Shown here: positions 44,661-56,890 of the stretch, piece by piece | Position numbering within the stretch: position 1 is the first letter of the stretch | Layout of the letters: each line of letters opens with the position of its first letter | NCBI GenBank assembly: GCA_021397835.1 | Contig: JAJFZO010000336.1 | Span: 28,238 to 92,237 of the forward strand | DNA: 64,000 nucleotides | From: Moringa oleifera | Lineage: Eukaryota; Streptophyta; Magnoliopsida; Brassicales; Moringaceae | Direction: 5' to 3' | The notes under the pieces: generated by a model | Told to the model about the DNA's origin: nothing | What the model saw: only the letters and a program-made list of their open reading frames with translations | Database searches by the model: none | Translations under genes and position numbers: made by a program

Positions 44661-47600
44661 CTATTAAAGATCCATCAAGACTTCAAGAAAGCTCTTTCCA
44701 ATAAACTACAAGAATCAGTTCCATGATGGGGATAACCAAGTTTGAGATGCAGTGCCTTAATGGTAACGGAGATTTTGGGATATGGTGTCAAAGGATGGGG
44801 GCTATTCTTGTTCAACAAAAGGTGGCTCAACTACTTGCTAGTGAGAGTAAGCTGCTAGATACCATGTCTGTCATAGGGAAAGAAGATGTCCTAGAAATAG
44901 CTTACAGCATAATCATTCTATATTTGAGTGATAATGTGATGAGGCAAGTATGAAAAGAAAAAACTACTACTATGGTTGGAATAAGCTTGAAAGTCTGTAT
45001 ATGAAAAATCACTCATTAAAAAGAATTTATCTTAAAACAAAGTTTTTGGGATTAAAGATGAATGAAAATAAGATTCTGGATGAGAACCTTAATTTGATCT
45101 CTAAGATAGTGATTGATTTGGAGGATATCAGAAAGTATTAGTGATGAAGATCAAGCTGTGATCTTGTTAAACTCATTACCTCCTGCATATAACCAATTAA
45201 GAGATACCATAAGGTATAGCAAGGATACCTTGTCAATGAGGGAGCTGGAGTTAGCCATAAGATCAAAGGAGCATGAATTAACGAAGAACAAGGGGGCTAG
45301 AAGCCTTGAAAGTAACAATGAAGCCTTAATGGTTAGAGGAAGACCTGAAAGGTGATAGAATTCTCGAGGGAAGGATTCAACTAAACATAAAAGTCCAGTG
45401 AGGTTAAAATCAAAGGGGGCTAGAAGGAAGCTTTACTATTGTGGAAAAGTTGGCCACATCAGAAGGTTTTGCAGGGAATTAAAAAAGAAACAGCAATAAC
45501 AATAGAAGAAGGAAGGAGATGCTATAGTTGCAACAAAGTCTCTTAAAAAGGGAGATGTATTGGCAGTAACTGAATCAAGAAGCATAGAGCAGTGGATTCT
45601 AGATTCTGCCTGCAGCTTTTATATGTATCCCAAGAATGAATGACTTAGGGACTTTAAAGAAGTAAATAATGGAAGGATGATCATGAGAGATGATCAATCT
45701 TGTAATATCAAAGGGATTGGCTTCATAGCTTTCAGGCTTGAAGATGGTTCAACAAAGACACTTATTGATGTGTAGTTAAATTTGATTTCTCTTGGTTCAC
45801 TAGATGAAAAAGGCTATGTGCCTAACATTGAACATGGGATCCTCAAAGTGATAAAAGGATCACTAGTTATACTTAAGGTAGTGATTGTATGCTTTTCAAG
45901 GAAAGAAAATTACTGGAAACATTGCTATTGCAGCTGAAAGTGAGTAGAATATTGCTCAGCTTTGGCTAAGAGACTTGGCGATATTTCTTGAGAAAGGACT
46001 ATAGATCTTAAGCAACCAGGGCTTGCTGGGAAATGATAAAGTATCTTACGGGGAGTTTTATGAGGAATGTGTCCTTGGCAAGGAGCATAGACTTAAATTT
46101 GTAGTTGCTGCAAAACATACATCCAAGGGTGTGCTTGATTATGTGCACTCTGATCTTTGGGGGCCTAAAAGGATTCCAACGCTTGTTCCTATCAATCCTT
46201 GATGACTACTCAAGAAAGGTATGGCTATTATTGCTTAAAATTAAAGACAATTGTTTTGACAAGTTTAAAGAATGGAAGTTATTGATCGAAAACTAGACTG
46301 GAAAGAAAGTGAAAGTATTGTGTACTGATAATGGTTTCAAATTTTGTCACTCTACATTCAAGAATTTTTATGCTAAACAAGAAATCCTAAGGCATAGGAC
46401 TGCTAAGAGAATGAACAGGACTATGATGGAGAGATGCATATGGTTTACATCAGGACTTAGCAAAAGTTTTAAAGGAGAGGCAGCTACAACTACCATCTAT
46501 TTGATCAACAGGTGACCATTAAGGGCTATTGATCTTAAAACAACAGAAAAAAAAGTGGTTAGGGAAGCCTCCTAGCCTACATCACTTCAGAGTTTTTGGA
46601 TGGGTAGTTAATACACACCAAAAGGAGGCCAGCTTGATCCTGGGGTAATTAAATGCATTTTTTTTTTTGGCTATCCTAAAGGGATTAAAGGCTATAGACT
46701 CAGTGTAAACCATTGTTCAAACAATAAAATAGTTATAAGTAAAGATATGGTCTTTAATGAGACAACCCTACCATATGCAATCCATGAAGGAGAAAAGCAA
46801 AGTGAACTAGCTACAGAGAGATCTTCTAAAGTTAAGGAAGCTGTTGATCTTGATCTAGATCAATTTAAGCCTAGAGAATCAGCTCATTTGTCCCCATAAA
46901 TAGAATGTAATACAACAGCCTCATCAGTTAACAGAGACACTTAGTTTGAATGATGAAGAGGAGCATTCCCTTGATGATGTAGAACATTTAAAGACCTATC
47001 AATTGACAAGGGATAGGCCTAAAAGAAGTATTAGAGCACTAGAAAAATATCTACCTGAAGATCCTAGTAACTGTTTAGTTGAAAGAGAGTTGATAGCCTA
47101 TGCTCTCCATACAGCAGACCAGACAGAGTATGGAGCCATGAAACTACAAGGAAGCTACGTTTAGTCATGAGGCAGCAAATTAGTTTAAGGCAATGCAAGA
47201 GAAAATGAGCTCTCTTTATGCCAGCTAGACAGGAAGCTTGTTGAAAGACCTTTAAATCAAAGGATGGTCGATTATAATTAGGTATTCAAGCTTAAAGATG
47301 ATCACACAAAATTTACACCTAAAGAATTCAAGGCAAGACTGGTGGCCAAAGGCTTTACTAAAGTGGAAGGGATTGATTACGTAGAAACTTTCTCATGTGT
47401 GGTTAAATACAAGATAATTCGGACCATCTTGGCAAAGGTACCTGTATAAGATGGGGGCTTGAACAAATGGATATTAAGACTAGTTTCTCCATGGATAATT
47501 ATGAGAGAAGATTTATATAAAATAATCTGAGGGGTTTGAAGAAAAGGGCAAAAAAGACCAAGTGTGCTTCCTAAAAAAGTCACTATATGGCTTAAAACAA

Positions 47601-48628
47601 TCTTCTAGGCAATGGTACAAGAACTTTGACAGATTTTTACTTCAAGCAAGCTTCACCAGGAGTGCTTACAATGCTTGCCTCTATCACAGGGATGTAAGGT
47701 GTAAAGAAGTTGGGTTCTTGATGTTGTATGCAGATGATATGTTAATTAATAGTAGTAGCATGCACAAGACAGCCTCTTTAAAGAAGATGTTGAGTGAAAA
47801 ATTTGACATGAAAGATTTAGAGCCTGCCAAGAAGATATTAGGAATGGAAATCAAAAGAGATAGGAGTCATGTTATCCCAAATGTCTTATCTTCATAAAGT
47901 TGGTGAAAAATTTCAGATACTGCAAGCAAAATCAGCAAGTGTTCCACTTAGAAATAATTTCAAATTATCTGTTCAAAGTTGTACAAAAAAAAAAAAAAAA
48001 GGAAGCTGGAAATGATAAACACCCTTTACTCAAATGCACTAGAGATTACCATGTATGCCATTATACATAGCAAAGCTAATTTTTCATATGCAATCAGTTT
48101 GCTTAGTAGATACATGGCCAATTCCAGCAAAGATCATTGGCAGGCAATGAAGTGGTTATTAAGGTACTTAAATGGAGCAAAGAAGTTTGGGTTAGCTTAT
48201 GAAAAGAAAGGTTTAATTTAGCAAGGATTGGAGGGTGATGTAGACTCTGATTTTGTAAGAGATATAGACAAAAGAAGATCTCTTTCTGTTTATATTTTCA
48301 TGTTCAAAGGATGTTGTGTAAGCTAAAAAGCTCAGCTTCAAGCTATTATTCCTTTATCCAGCACTGAGGCAGAGTACTTAGCAATTACAAAAGGTTTTAA
48401 GGAAGCTACCTAGTTGCTTAGGCTGTTCAGCAAATTACAGTTCTATGGAGGTCCAGTTACTATATTTTCAGACAGCCAATCTGCAATCCATCTCTGTAAA
48501 AATTAAGTCTACCATGAATGCACCAAACATCTTGATGTGAAGTATTATTTTATAAGACAAAACGTGGAAGAAGGACTCATGCTACTAGAGAAGGTTGCCA
48601 CTGATGTGGCCACGAAACTTGTTTCTCC
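44661..48628 (+). mobile_element. Ty1/copia element B, internal region, 3'-truncated
   Basis: Domains in copia order. Gag 44,723-45,500 ('FEMQCLNGNGDFGIWCQRMG'; 'ELELAIRSKEHELTKNKG'; zinc knuckle 'YYCGKVGHIRRFC', first Cys lost). Protease about 45,590-45,900 with 'WILDSACSFYMYP' (active Asp kept). Integrase about 45,940-46,560 ('TSKGVLDYVHSDLWGPKRIP'). RT 47,170-47,897 with 'MLYADDMLI', a change from the usual YVDDM. RNase H 47,979-48,628 ('YAISLLSRYMANSSKDHWQA', 'LSSTEAEYLAI', 'HECTKHLDVKYYF'). Frames are interrupted by many stops. The 3' LTR is missing: at 48,629 the sequence passes straight into the truncated 5' LTR of element C. Confidence 0.9.
47562..47897 (+). pseudogene. Copia B reverse transcriptase core, open segment
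   Basis: Longest open stretch of element B: 'FLKKSLYGLKQSSRQWYKNF', then 'LYADDML' (catalytic Asp-Asp kept, Val to Ala before them) and 'KMLSEKFDMKDLEPAKKILG', which in a working enzyme links palm to thumb. Flanking frameshifts prevent a full polyprotein. Confidence 0.85.
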
Positions 48629-48935
48629 TGTACTGTGTCAGAAGGAAGGTACTGGACAAAATCAGCACCTGTGGTTGGCACGTACCATTGGCAGCAAATG
48701 TTGAGAAAGTGGCATGCATCCTCTAAAGTGGAGGTAATTCCATCAGTTTGTACATGATTTGCTTCTTTTTGTATAAAAGTGTAGAGATTAGAAGGGGACT
48801 AGTGTAAATGGCTTTGCCCCAAGAACAAGATCCCTTGACTGTCTTTCCTTTGTAATTCTGCATATTAGATAAGTTTTCTCTTACTCTCCTTGTTAAAAGA
48901 AGCTTTCCCATGGATATAGGCATATGTCGAACCAT
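48629..48935 (+). repeat. 5' LTR of element C, missing its first ~150 bp
   Basis: From 'tgtcagaaggaaggtactgg' on it aligns with 53,230-53,513 ('gtagagattagaaggggact' against 'gtagagattagaaggggatt', 'ttctcttactctccttgtt'). No primer site is recognisable downstream. The window has nothing corresponding to 53,080-53,229 at this end. Confidence 0.85.
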
Positions 48936-49315
48936 GTAATCTTTATGCAATTTGCTTCTCTTTTTTTCTTTGTCTGCATTGCTCATCCTAATAGTCATAC
49001 CAAAGCAATTTATTTTTTTAGTGTTAGCTCAAGCCGACCTGCATTCTAGACATAGAATGACCTCTACCATGAAGCATGAGGTGGAAAATTTTGGTGGCAC
49101 AAATGATTTTGGTCTTTGAAAGATCAAAATGCTGGCATGGCTAGGAAATATGGGGCTCGATGCTGCACTGGCCGGAGAAAGCAAGATGCCCAGTTATCTC
49201 ACAAAAGAAGAGAAGGCTGAACTGATGAAAAAGGCTCATAATAGTGACAAAGTGTTACGAGAGGTTGTCAAACAGAACATTACCACAGAGCTGTAATTGA
49301 AATCAGAGACTTTAT

Positions 49316-49708
49316 ATGACTAAGACCCTCTCAAGTAAGTTGTATGTCAAGGAAAAATTTTTCACCTTTAAAATGACAGGAAGGAAGCCTCTACAAGAAC
49401 ATATTGATGAGTTTAACAAACTTTATCTTGATTTGGAAAATATCAAGGTTGAATATGAAGATAAGGATAAAGCCTTGGTATTACCACACTCTCTGCCCAA
49501 GTCTTATGAAACATTTGTGGACATTTTGCAGCATGATCGTGATACTTTGACATTAGAAGATGTAATTGGTATTCTCAATGCCAAGAAGTTAAGGATCAAA
49601 TTTGAGCAGAAGGATGTTGGAGCTGAAGTTTTATATGTAAAAGGGAGATTTAAGAAATGTGGACAGCAAGCTACTGTAAGAGATTCCAACGAAGGAAAGA
49701 CAAAGTAA
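49316..49708 (+). pseudogene. Copia C Gag, open segment of 130 codons
   Basis: Reads 'SSKLYVKEKFFTFKMTGRKP' and 'LVLPHSLPKSYETFVDIL', the UBN2-type Gag core of copia elements (LLxSLPxSY motif). Upstream Gag (49,063-49,310) continues in frame but is interrupted by stops after 'TNDFGL' and 'NITTEL'. Confidence 0.85.
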
Positions 49709-52700
49709 TGGAAGAGATTCAAGTCAAGAAACTCTTCCAGAAAAAGTTACCATTGTGACAACATTGGCCATATAAGGAAATACTAGAAAGATTTAAAGAA
49801 GAAACAAGTGGATAAAGAATAGGCTGCCGAAGGAGATATTGTAGTAACTACTGATTCTTATGATGAAGGTGATGTTTTAGCTATATTTGAAGCAAGAATA
49901 CATGATGAATGGGTATTAAACTTAGGTTGCACATATCATATGTGTCCAAAGAAAGACATGTTCCATGATTATATGCCATTAACTAGTAACAGAGTTGTAA
50001 TGGGGAATGAACAAACTTGTGCTGTAAAAGGAATTTACTCTGCAATTCAGGCTACATGATGGAATTACTAGGGTTTTAAGTGAGGTAAGATATGTGCTTG
50101 ACTTTAAGAGATATTTGATTTCTCTTGATATGTTGGACAACTAAGGTTATTCATTTAAAGCTGAGAAGGGGCAGTTGAAGGTGTTTGGAAGGAGCACTTG
50201 TGATGCTTAAAGCCAGTAAGTTAAAATAGCTTATATGTTTTGAATGGAACAACAATCATGGGAGTGGCTGCAACTGCTGCAATCTTAATGCAACAGACTA
50301 CTAAACTATGGCATAAGATGATGGGACATGTAAATCTTAAGGGGCTGTAAGAATTAAGCAAACAAGGCTTGCTTAAGAGTGATTAGGTCTCTAATTTGGG
50401 ATTTTGTGAGCAATGCTCGAAGGGTAAACAACATAAGCTCAAGTTCTCAAAGAGTGTAGTTCATAAATCAAAGGAAAGAATGGATTATGCACATGCAGAC
50501 TTATAGGGACCAGAGAAAACAACAACATATGGTGGTTACCACTATTTTTTATCAATTATTGATGATTTTAGCAAGAAAGTGTGGATTTACTTACTCAAAA
50601 ACAAAGAGTGTTTCCAGAAATTCGAAAAGTGAAAGGTTTTAATGGAGACTGTTATGGGAAGGAAATTAATGGCATTAAGAACAGATAATAGTCTTGAGTT
50701 TTGTAATTCTAGGTTTGATCAACTTTGTAGAAAGGTTGGTGTGTTTAAGCACAGAACTGTAACAGGCACTTCTCAGCAGAACGATATGGTAGAAAAAATG
50801 AATCCCACCTTGATGGAAAGAGCTAGATGTATGATGTTTACAACTAGCTCAGTAAAAAGTTTTTGGGGCAAGGCTACTATCACAGCAGCTTGCTTGATTA
50901 ATAGAATCCTTTAAAAGCCATTAATCTGAAAACACTAGAAGAGCTTTAGGGAGAGAAACCTCCTTAACTTGATCATCTTTAAGTATTTGGATGTGCAGTA
51001 TATGTACACCAAAGAGAAGACAAGCTTGATTTCAGAATAATTACAAGGAATATTTCTGGGATATCCATAAGGCATCAAAGGCTACAAAGTCTGCATCAAA
51101 GAATGAGCTATTTTTAAAACATTAATTATCAGAGATGTAGTGTTCGATGAAACATCCTTGCCCTATTTTGAAACAGATAAAGCTTCAAATAACTTAAAGG
51201 ATTAAAGAAAAGGTGAAGATCAGAGAATTGATGTTAAAATAGAGGATGTATCCAAGCATAAGGCAGCTCCTAGACAAGTTCAGCAGTAGATCTGGGTACT
51301 AATGTCCAACTTGAGGCTGATTGAGAATCACTTGATAATAAGATTGATGAAACCAGAATACAACAATCTAATCAATTGCCAAGATATCAACTAGCTAGAT
51401 ATAGGGCTAGAAGAAGCATAAAGCCCCCAAGAAGATTTCAAATACATGACTCATATTTTAGCTTTGTAGTAGAAGTATAGGACTATTTAACCTATGCTTT
51501 AAACTCTGCAGAAAAAATCTTTGTACTAGAAATTAGGAATTATAAAGAGGGTATGGCATATAAAGAAGCTTCAAAATGGTTGGATGCAATGAAAGAAGAA
51601 ACGAAGTCTCTAATTACTAATGAGACTTGGGAAAATGTAGATAGACATACGAGGAAAAAGCTGGTTGATCGCAAATGGGTTTATAAACTAAAGGAGTAAG
51701 ATGCAACTAGAATGAAATGTTATAAAGTCAGACTTGTGGCATAAGTTGCTAGCATAGATTATGGAGAAATTTTCTCTCCAATTGTCTATAAAACCATTAG
51801 GCTGGCATTAGCTAATGTGGCAATTCAAGATTGAAAAATGAAAGGTTTGGAAGAGACTACCTACATTAGACAACCAGAAGGTTTTCAGCTTGAAGAAAGG
51901 GAATACCAGGCATATTTGCTTAATAAGTCTCTTCCTACTTTAAAGTAGTCACCTATGCAATAGTATAAGAGGTTCAATGCCTATGTCATTAAGCATGGAT
52001 TTTACAAAAGTAAGTTTGATGCACTTTTATACGTTAAAGCCTAAGGAAAGGAGAAGGCAATGATCTTGTAGTTATATGTTAATGATATGCTAATAACTAG
52101 TAAGAATAAGTAGCAAGTAGTGATGGTGAAGCAAATCCTGACTCAAGAATTTCAAATGAGGGGCGTAGGTCCAACAAGGAAAATCTTGGGTATGAATATA
52201 GAAAAAAAACATAACCAAAACATGGTTGAAACTGTCATAGCAATGCTATTTGTAGACGGTGCTTTCTAAATTCTTCTAGGTCAAGCGAAGGGAGTGAATT
52301 TAGGCAATCATTTTAGATTATCCGTAAAGTGCTCTCCAACAATTGATGATGAAAAACAAGAAATGGATAGAAAATCATATGCCATTATAGTTGGATCACA
52401 TGTCTTTGCTATGCAATGTAGTTGACCTGATTTGACCTATTTTGTTAGTCTACTAAGTCGTTATATGTCCAATCCAAGACAAGAGCATTGGATGGCAACA
52501 AAGTGGCTTCTTAGATATATTAAGTAGACATAAAACTATGGTTTGATCCAACAAGGATTGGAAGGTTTTGTTGATTCAAATTATGCAGGAGATAAAGACA
52601 AAAGAAGGTTATTGTCCACCTATATTTTCATATAAAATAATTGTTGCATAAGTAGAAACGGTCAATTGCAGTTGAGTACATGGCCTCAACAGAAGGTTTC

Positions 52701-53079
52701 AAATAAGGTATATGGGTATCTAGGTTAGCTATTTACTTGATGCTTCCATTTTCAAAAGTTAAGGTGTTTAATGGTACTTAGTCAACTATACACTTTTGTA
52801 GAAATCTAATATAGCATGAAAGGACAAAACATTTTGATGTCAAGTTCCATTTTATAAGAGAAATGGTGAAGGATGGTAGCATCTGTTTATAGAAAGTAAA
52901 GTCAAAAGATAAATCTACTGATATGGCTACTAAGGTTGTATCTCTCACTAAGTTTGTAAAGTGCCTTGTGTCCTTGAGCATTGGAACTGAATGAAAAATT
53001 AAGGAATCAAGAAGTGAATGCTTCAGTGACTAAGAAGACAAGAATAGCATGATTATTATGAAAAAACAGAGGTGGAGAT

Positions 53080-53513
53080 TGTTAAGAGTCTATCTTTTAG
53101 ATCTACAATGACTATACTGAGGTGTCCAAGTGACCTGCCAAAATATGTGCTTACTTAACAAATTAGTCATGCTTCTTGATGAATCTGAAAGGATGGAGAA
53201 CATAAAGACCAAACCTTTGAAATAATCAACTGTATCAGAATGAAGGTACTCGACAAAATCTGAACCTATGGTAGGCATGTACTTTTGGCAGCAGAAGTTA
53301 AGGAAGTGGAATGCATCTTCTGTAGTGGAGGTAATTCTATCAATCTATACTTTGTATAAGAGTGTAGAGATTAGAAGGGGATTGGTGTGTATGGCTTTGC
53401 TCCAAGAACAAGATCCCTCGACTGCATTTCCTTTGTAATTCTACATATTGAATGAGTTTTCTCTTACTCTCCTTGTTTAGAGAAGCTTTCCTATTGATGT
53501 AGGCATCGTAACA
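53080..53513 (+). repeat. 3' LTR of element C
   Basis: 434 bp from TGTTAAGAG to CGTAACA (TGTTA...TAACA ends), directly after the polypurine tract. 300 bp match the 5' LTR remnant. Confidence 0.85.
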
Positions 53514-55560
53514 TACTTAGAGGCATTGTTTAGCATTGTAACACAAGTAAGTGGCTCTGGCTATAGCCAGCAATTCTTGACTCGATATTGAAAACCTAGA
53601 CCACAACCTGACCTCACATGAGTTTCAGACAGAGGATGTTAAGTTCTACCTCAACTTTATATACTGGCCATCTTGGAATTAGTTAGGTCAGTTAAGGTCA
53701 ATATAGAAAAAGGTTGGAACCATCTCACAACTTGTGATGTTTAATATTTCTATGTTTCTGAGCACGTAACTGTGTTAAGCATGTTGAATGAAACCCTAAT
53801 CAAATGCCTGAGAAGGTGAATTTTCATTTGTTATACTAGGGACAGATCCATGTACAACCCCAATTATTTTAAGAGTGCTTCATGAGGAATATGAGTTTCT
53901 TGCCTATTTTGTTGTGGAAACTGGCAATAATTTCTACAATAACCACTTGAATTTTGAAGTGAAGCCACAGCCTTCTAGTATTCAATTCCATGATGAATGA
54001 AATTATCACCATTGGTTGAAGATCTGTGGTGACCTACATTTATAGCCTCGTATCCTTAATATTTGGCCCACAACTTGAAGGACAATTAGTAGTTAACAAA
54101 CCTTATAGGGCGTTTTCTAACTTGAACTAACTATTGGCCATTGAGCAAAGTTCTTCGTCGATAAGTCCCCGATTTTTTATTGTCATCCATGCAAATCAAT
54201 GCTGTTTGAACATAATGAAAGTCATCAGTAAAGCTAAGCAGGCCATGAGACATACATCTGATGTTAACCCTATTTGATTAGCTTGTCTAAGTTAGTGCCT
54301 CAAGTGTAACTCATTTTTCACCAATGAATAAGCAATAATGATACTGTATCACCTAAGTGGAATAGAAGAAATAAGGCTTTTTCTCAATAAATTAGGCTTT
54401 TGCATTAAGAGAATCAGTATTCTGATTTTTATTTCATTGTGTTTAATGTCATGCTAACATAATGCTTCTTATAGAATCAGCTCTTCATGTAGTCTAACAT
54501 TAAATTACCTTGAGTGATCGATGATACAGGTAAATGAGACTATAGCTTGAAGCTAATTGTTGCAGTAAAGTTGTGTATAAGTGAGTTTCAAAGTAAATCC
54601 TAAGGCCTTTGAGCTGATTGAGAGGGAAATTGTTGTTGTCCACTGTGTAATTGAGATGCAATAAGGAATCTTCAATAAATTACTTGGTGGCATGTAGAGA
54701 CAATAAACATAGGTGAGGTAGATTCTTGCTAGAAATTGACATTCTAATTTCTCAAGCAGCTGCAACATATTTTGTGCAACAAACCAATATTGCATCACCA
54801 TTAAAGTTATGCAACTCCGTGAAAGTTTTCTCCCATTATATTAGCTACCACCTTGATCACTTCTACTACATCAGACATGTAACTATTATTTACAGCTAAA
54901 AATAGATTACTATTAACCAGTATTGCGCCATGCAACTAGAATAATATAAAGAATATCCATTTTTCCAAGCTCATCAAATGGGAAATGAAACCAAAATTTT
55001 CTATTATTTTAGTCCATACTTGATGTCTTATTGGCTATCTCACCATCTTATTTTGGTATTAAGTTGTGGTAAAATACTACATAAGAATAAGGCTGAAACC
55101 ACTATTTTAGATGAGTTGTCCAAGTTCTTAAATGTCATCTTTAGTTCATGTATGGTCCTTGTAGCAGCGATAGCATATATGGCATGACAAAATATTTATT
55201 AGTTGAAGAGTTATATTGTTTACTAATTGTTCTTATAGTGGTTTTCATATCAAATACTTTGGTTTCAATTTCCCAAGTTGCGATTGACATTATCCTTTGA
55301 TTCCTCAGTCATTAGTTTCATGCCCCTCTTATCTTAACCCTTCTACATTTTATAAATTTTTTAAAATGTATGTGTTGGCAATAAGACATGGCTAACTAAT
55401 AAGATATGTGGATACTTTCTTAAACAGCATGGAGAGCCATAATTTGTTCTTATAAAAGTTAATGTTTAGTTGTGTAAATGATCTTCAACAACATGAAAAA
55501 TGAGAAAGAAACAGAGATGGGAGGTTTTGGAACGATTGCAGCACTTGCTGCTTGAAGTAT
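53514..55560. other. No recognised gene
   Basis: About 2 kb of ordinary AT-rich DNA between copia elements. Open frames at 54,553-54,801 (minus) and 54,978-55,187 (plus) resemble no family. Nothing assigned. Confidence 0.5.
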
Positions 55561-56890
55561 CAATTCTAACAAACTTTTCCTTCAAAACCTTCAAGCACTT
55601 TGAGTAATTTTGAAGGAGGGACACACTTTGTGGCCATATCTGCTAGGTCGCTCTCAGTTGAGATTTTTTCGAGTTTTGTGCAATATTATTCCATTTTTTC
55701 TCAAACAAAGTGATACTTAACATCAAAATGTTTAGTTCATTTATGATATATCGGGTTTTTACACAAAAGAATGGCTGATTGGCTGTTTGAAAATATCATC
55801 AAACCTAAGCTATACAGCTTCAACTCCTTCAATAGTCTAAGCAATCATACACCTTCTTTGAACCCTTCTACCATCACTATATACTTAGCCTCTGTAGTGT
55901 AAAGAGCTACAATCTGTAGAAGTTATGTCTTTCAACTAATGTAACACCCATCAAGCATGAAAACATAGGCTGCGGGTGACCTTCTTTTATCTCTATCACC
56001 AGCGAAATCAGCATAAACATATCCAGCAAGTCCTTGCTGGATGAGTACATCGTTGGCATATATCAATCCATAACCCTTGCTTCCATTGACATATCTTAGC
56101 AATTACTTCATCGCTTGCTAGTGTTCTTACCTAGATTGGTTATATACCTGCTAAGAAAGCTGATTACATAGGATAAATCAGGCCTATTGTAGATCATAGC
56201 ATACATGAGTAACCCTATTGCATTTGAGTAGGGTATATTGCTCATTTCCCTCTTTTCTTCTTCTGAATTTGGGCAGCTATAGGTAGACAACATGAAATGT
56301 GCTCCTAAGGGTGTGGTGACAGGTTTTGCTTGGTACATAGAGAATTTTTCAGCCAGTTTTTATGGATAGTTTTCTTGGAAGAGCTTAAGCCACCTCTTAG
56401 TTATATCTCTTTGAATTTCCATCCCTAAGATTCTTTTGGTTGGCCCTAGGTCCTTCATATCAACTCCTTGCTCAGATTTTTCTTGGTGGCTAAATGATTC
56501 TCCTATCCCTATTTAAACCAACTAATATTGATGCAATTGATCATGGTCATCTACATTGCAGCTTTTGCTGATCATCCTTTAGAGGGACAATTTGCTACTG
56601 CTCTTTTTATGAGCTTGGACCTATTGATTTTGAAGCTTGTCTAGCAGAGGCTTGAAATCTTTTTAATTCTACCTTAACCCCAATGACTTCCCTAGATTTT
56701 TCCGATCCTTTTGGATTCTCATTGCCAGCAGCAATACCTCTTTGTTGAGCATATGGCAGAGATATCACATTCCAAAAGACTTCTCTATAATTAAAGTCTT
56801 ATAGGCTCCTCCTTTCTTCATACAAATCTTATAGCCCTTTACTCCTACAAGATAAAGATAAAGATTTTGCCTCATGATAAAAGGTTCTCA
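55561..56890 (-). mobile_element. Copia element D, minus strand, internal remnant
   Basis: Reading downwards: integrase C-terminus near 56,850 ('GVKGYKICMKKGGAYKT'), then a deletion, RT end at about 56,455 ('MKDLGPTKRILGMEIQRD'), RNase H at 56,108-56,338 ('NAIGLLMYAMIYNRPDLSYV', 'ISFLSRYITN') and its tail at about 55,590-55,700 ('ADMATKCVPPSK' in broken frames). 'tgttagaattg' at 55,571 downwards, after a purine-rich tract, may begin its 3' LTR. It is the only copia in the window on the minus strand; most of gag, integrase and RT is missing. Confidence 0.8.

Larger units (their letters stand above)
48629..53513 (+). mobile_element. Ty1/copia element C, nearly full length, decayed
   Basis: Bounded by a 5'-shortened LTR (48,629 to about 48,935) and a complete 3' LTR (53,080-53,513). 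Gag about 49,063-49,830: 'FKMTGRKPLQEHIDEFNKLY', 'LDLENIK'. Protease about 49,905 with 'EWVLNLGCTYHMCPKKD': the catalytic Asp-Ser-Gly has become Asn-Leu-Gly. Integrase about 50,300-50,930 ('GTSQQNDMVEKMNPTLMERA'). RT about 51,540-52,250 with 'LYVNDMLITSKN' (second Asp of the pair kept, first changed to Asn). RNase H about 52,370-52,990. A purine-rich tract 'cagaggtggaga' precedes the 3' LTR. A different lineage from A/B by sequence, and dead by several catalytic losses. Confidence 0.9.

Noticed and set aside
48723..48998. 91-codon minus-strand frame
   Set aside because: It lies within the 5' LTR of copia element C and its flank; the same LTR at 53.2 kb does not keep it open.
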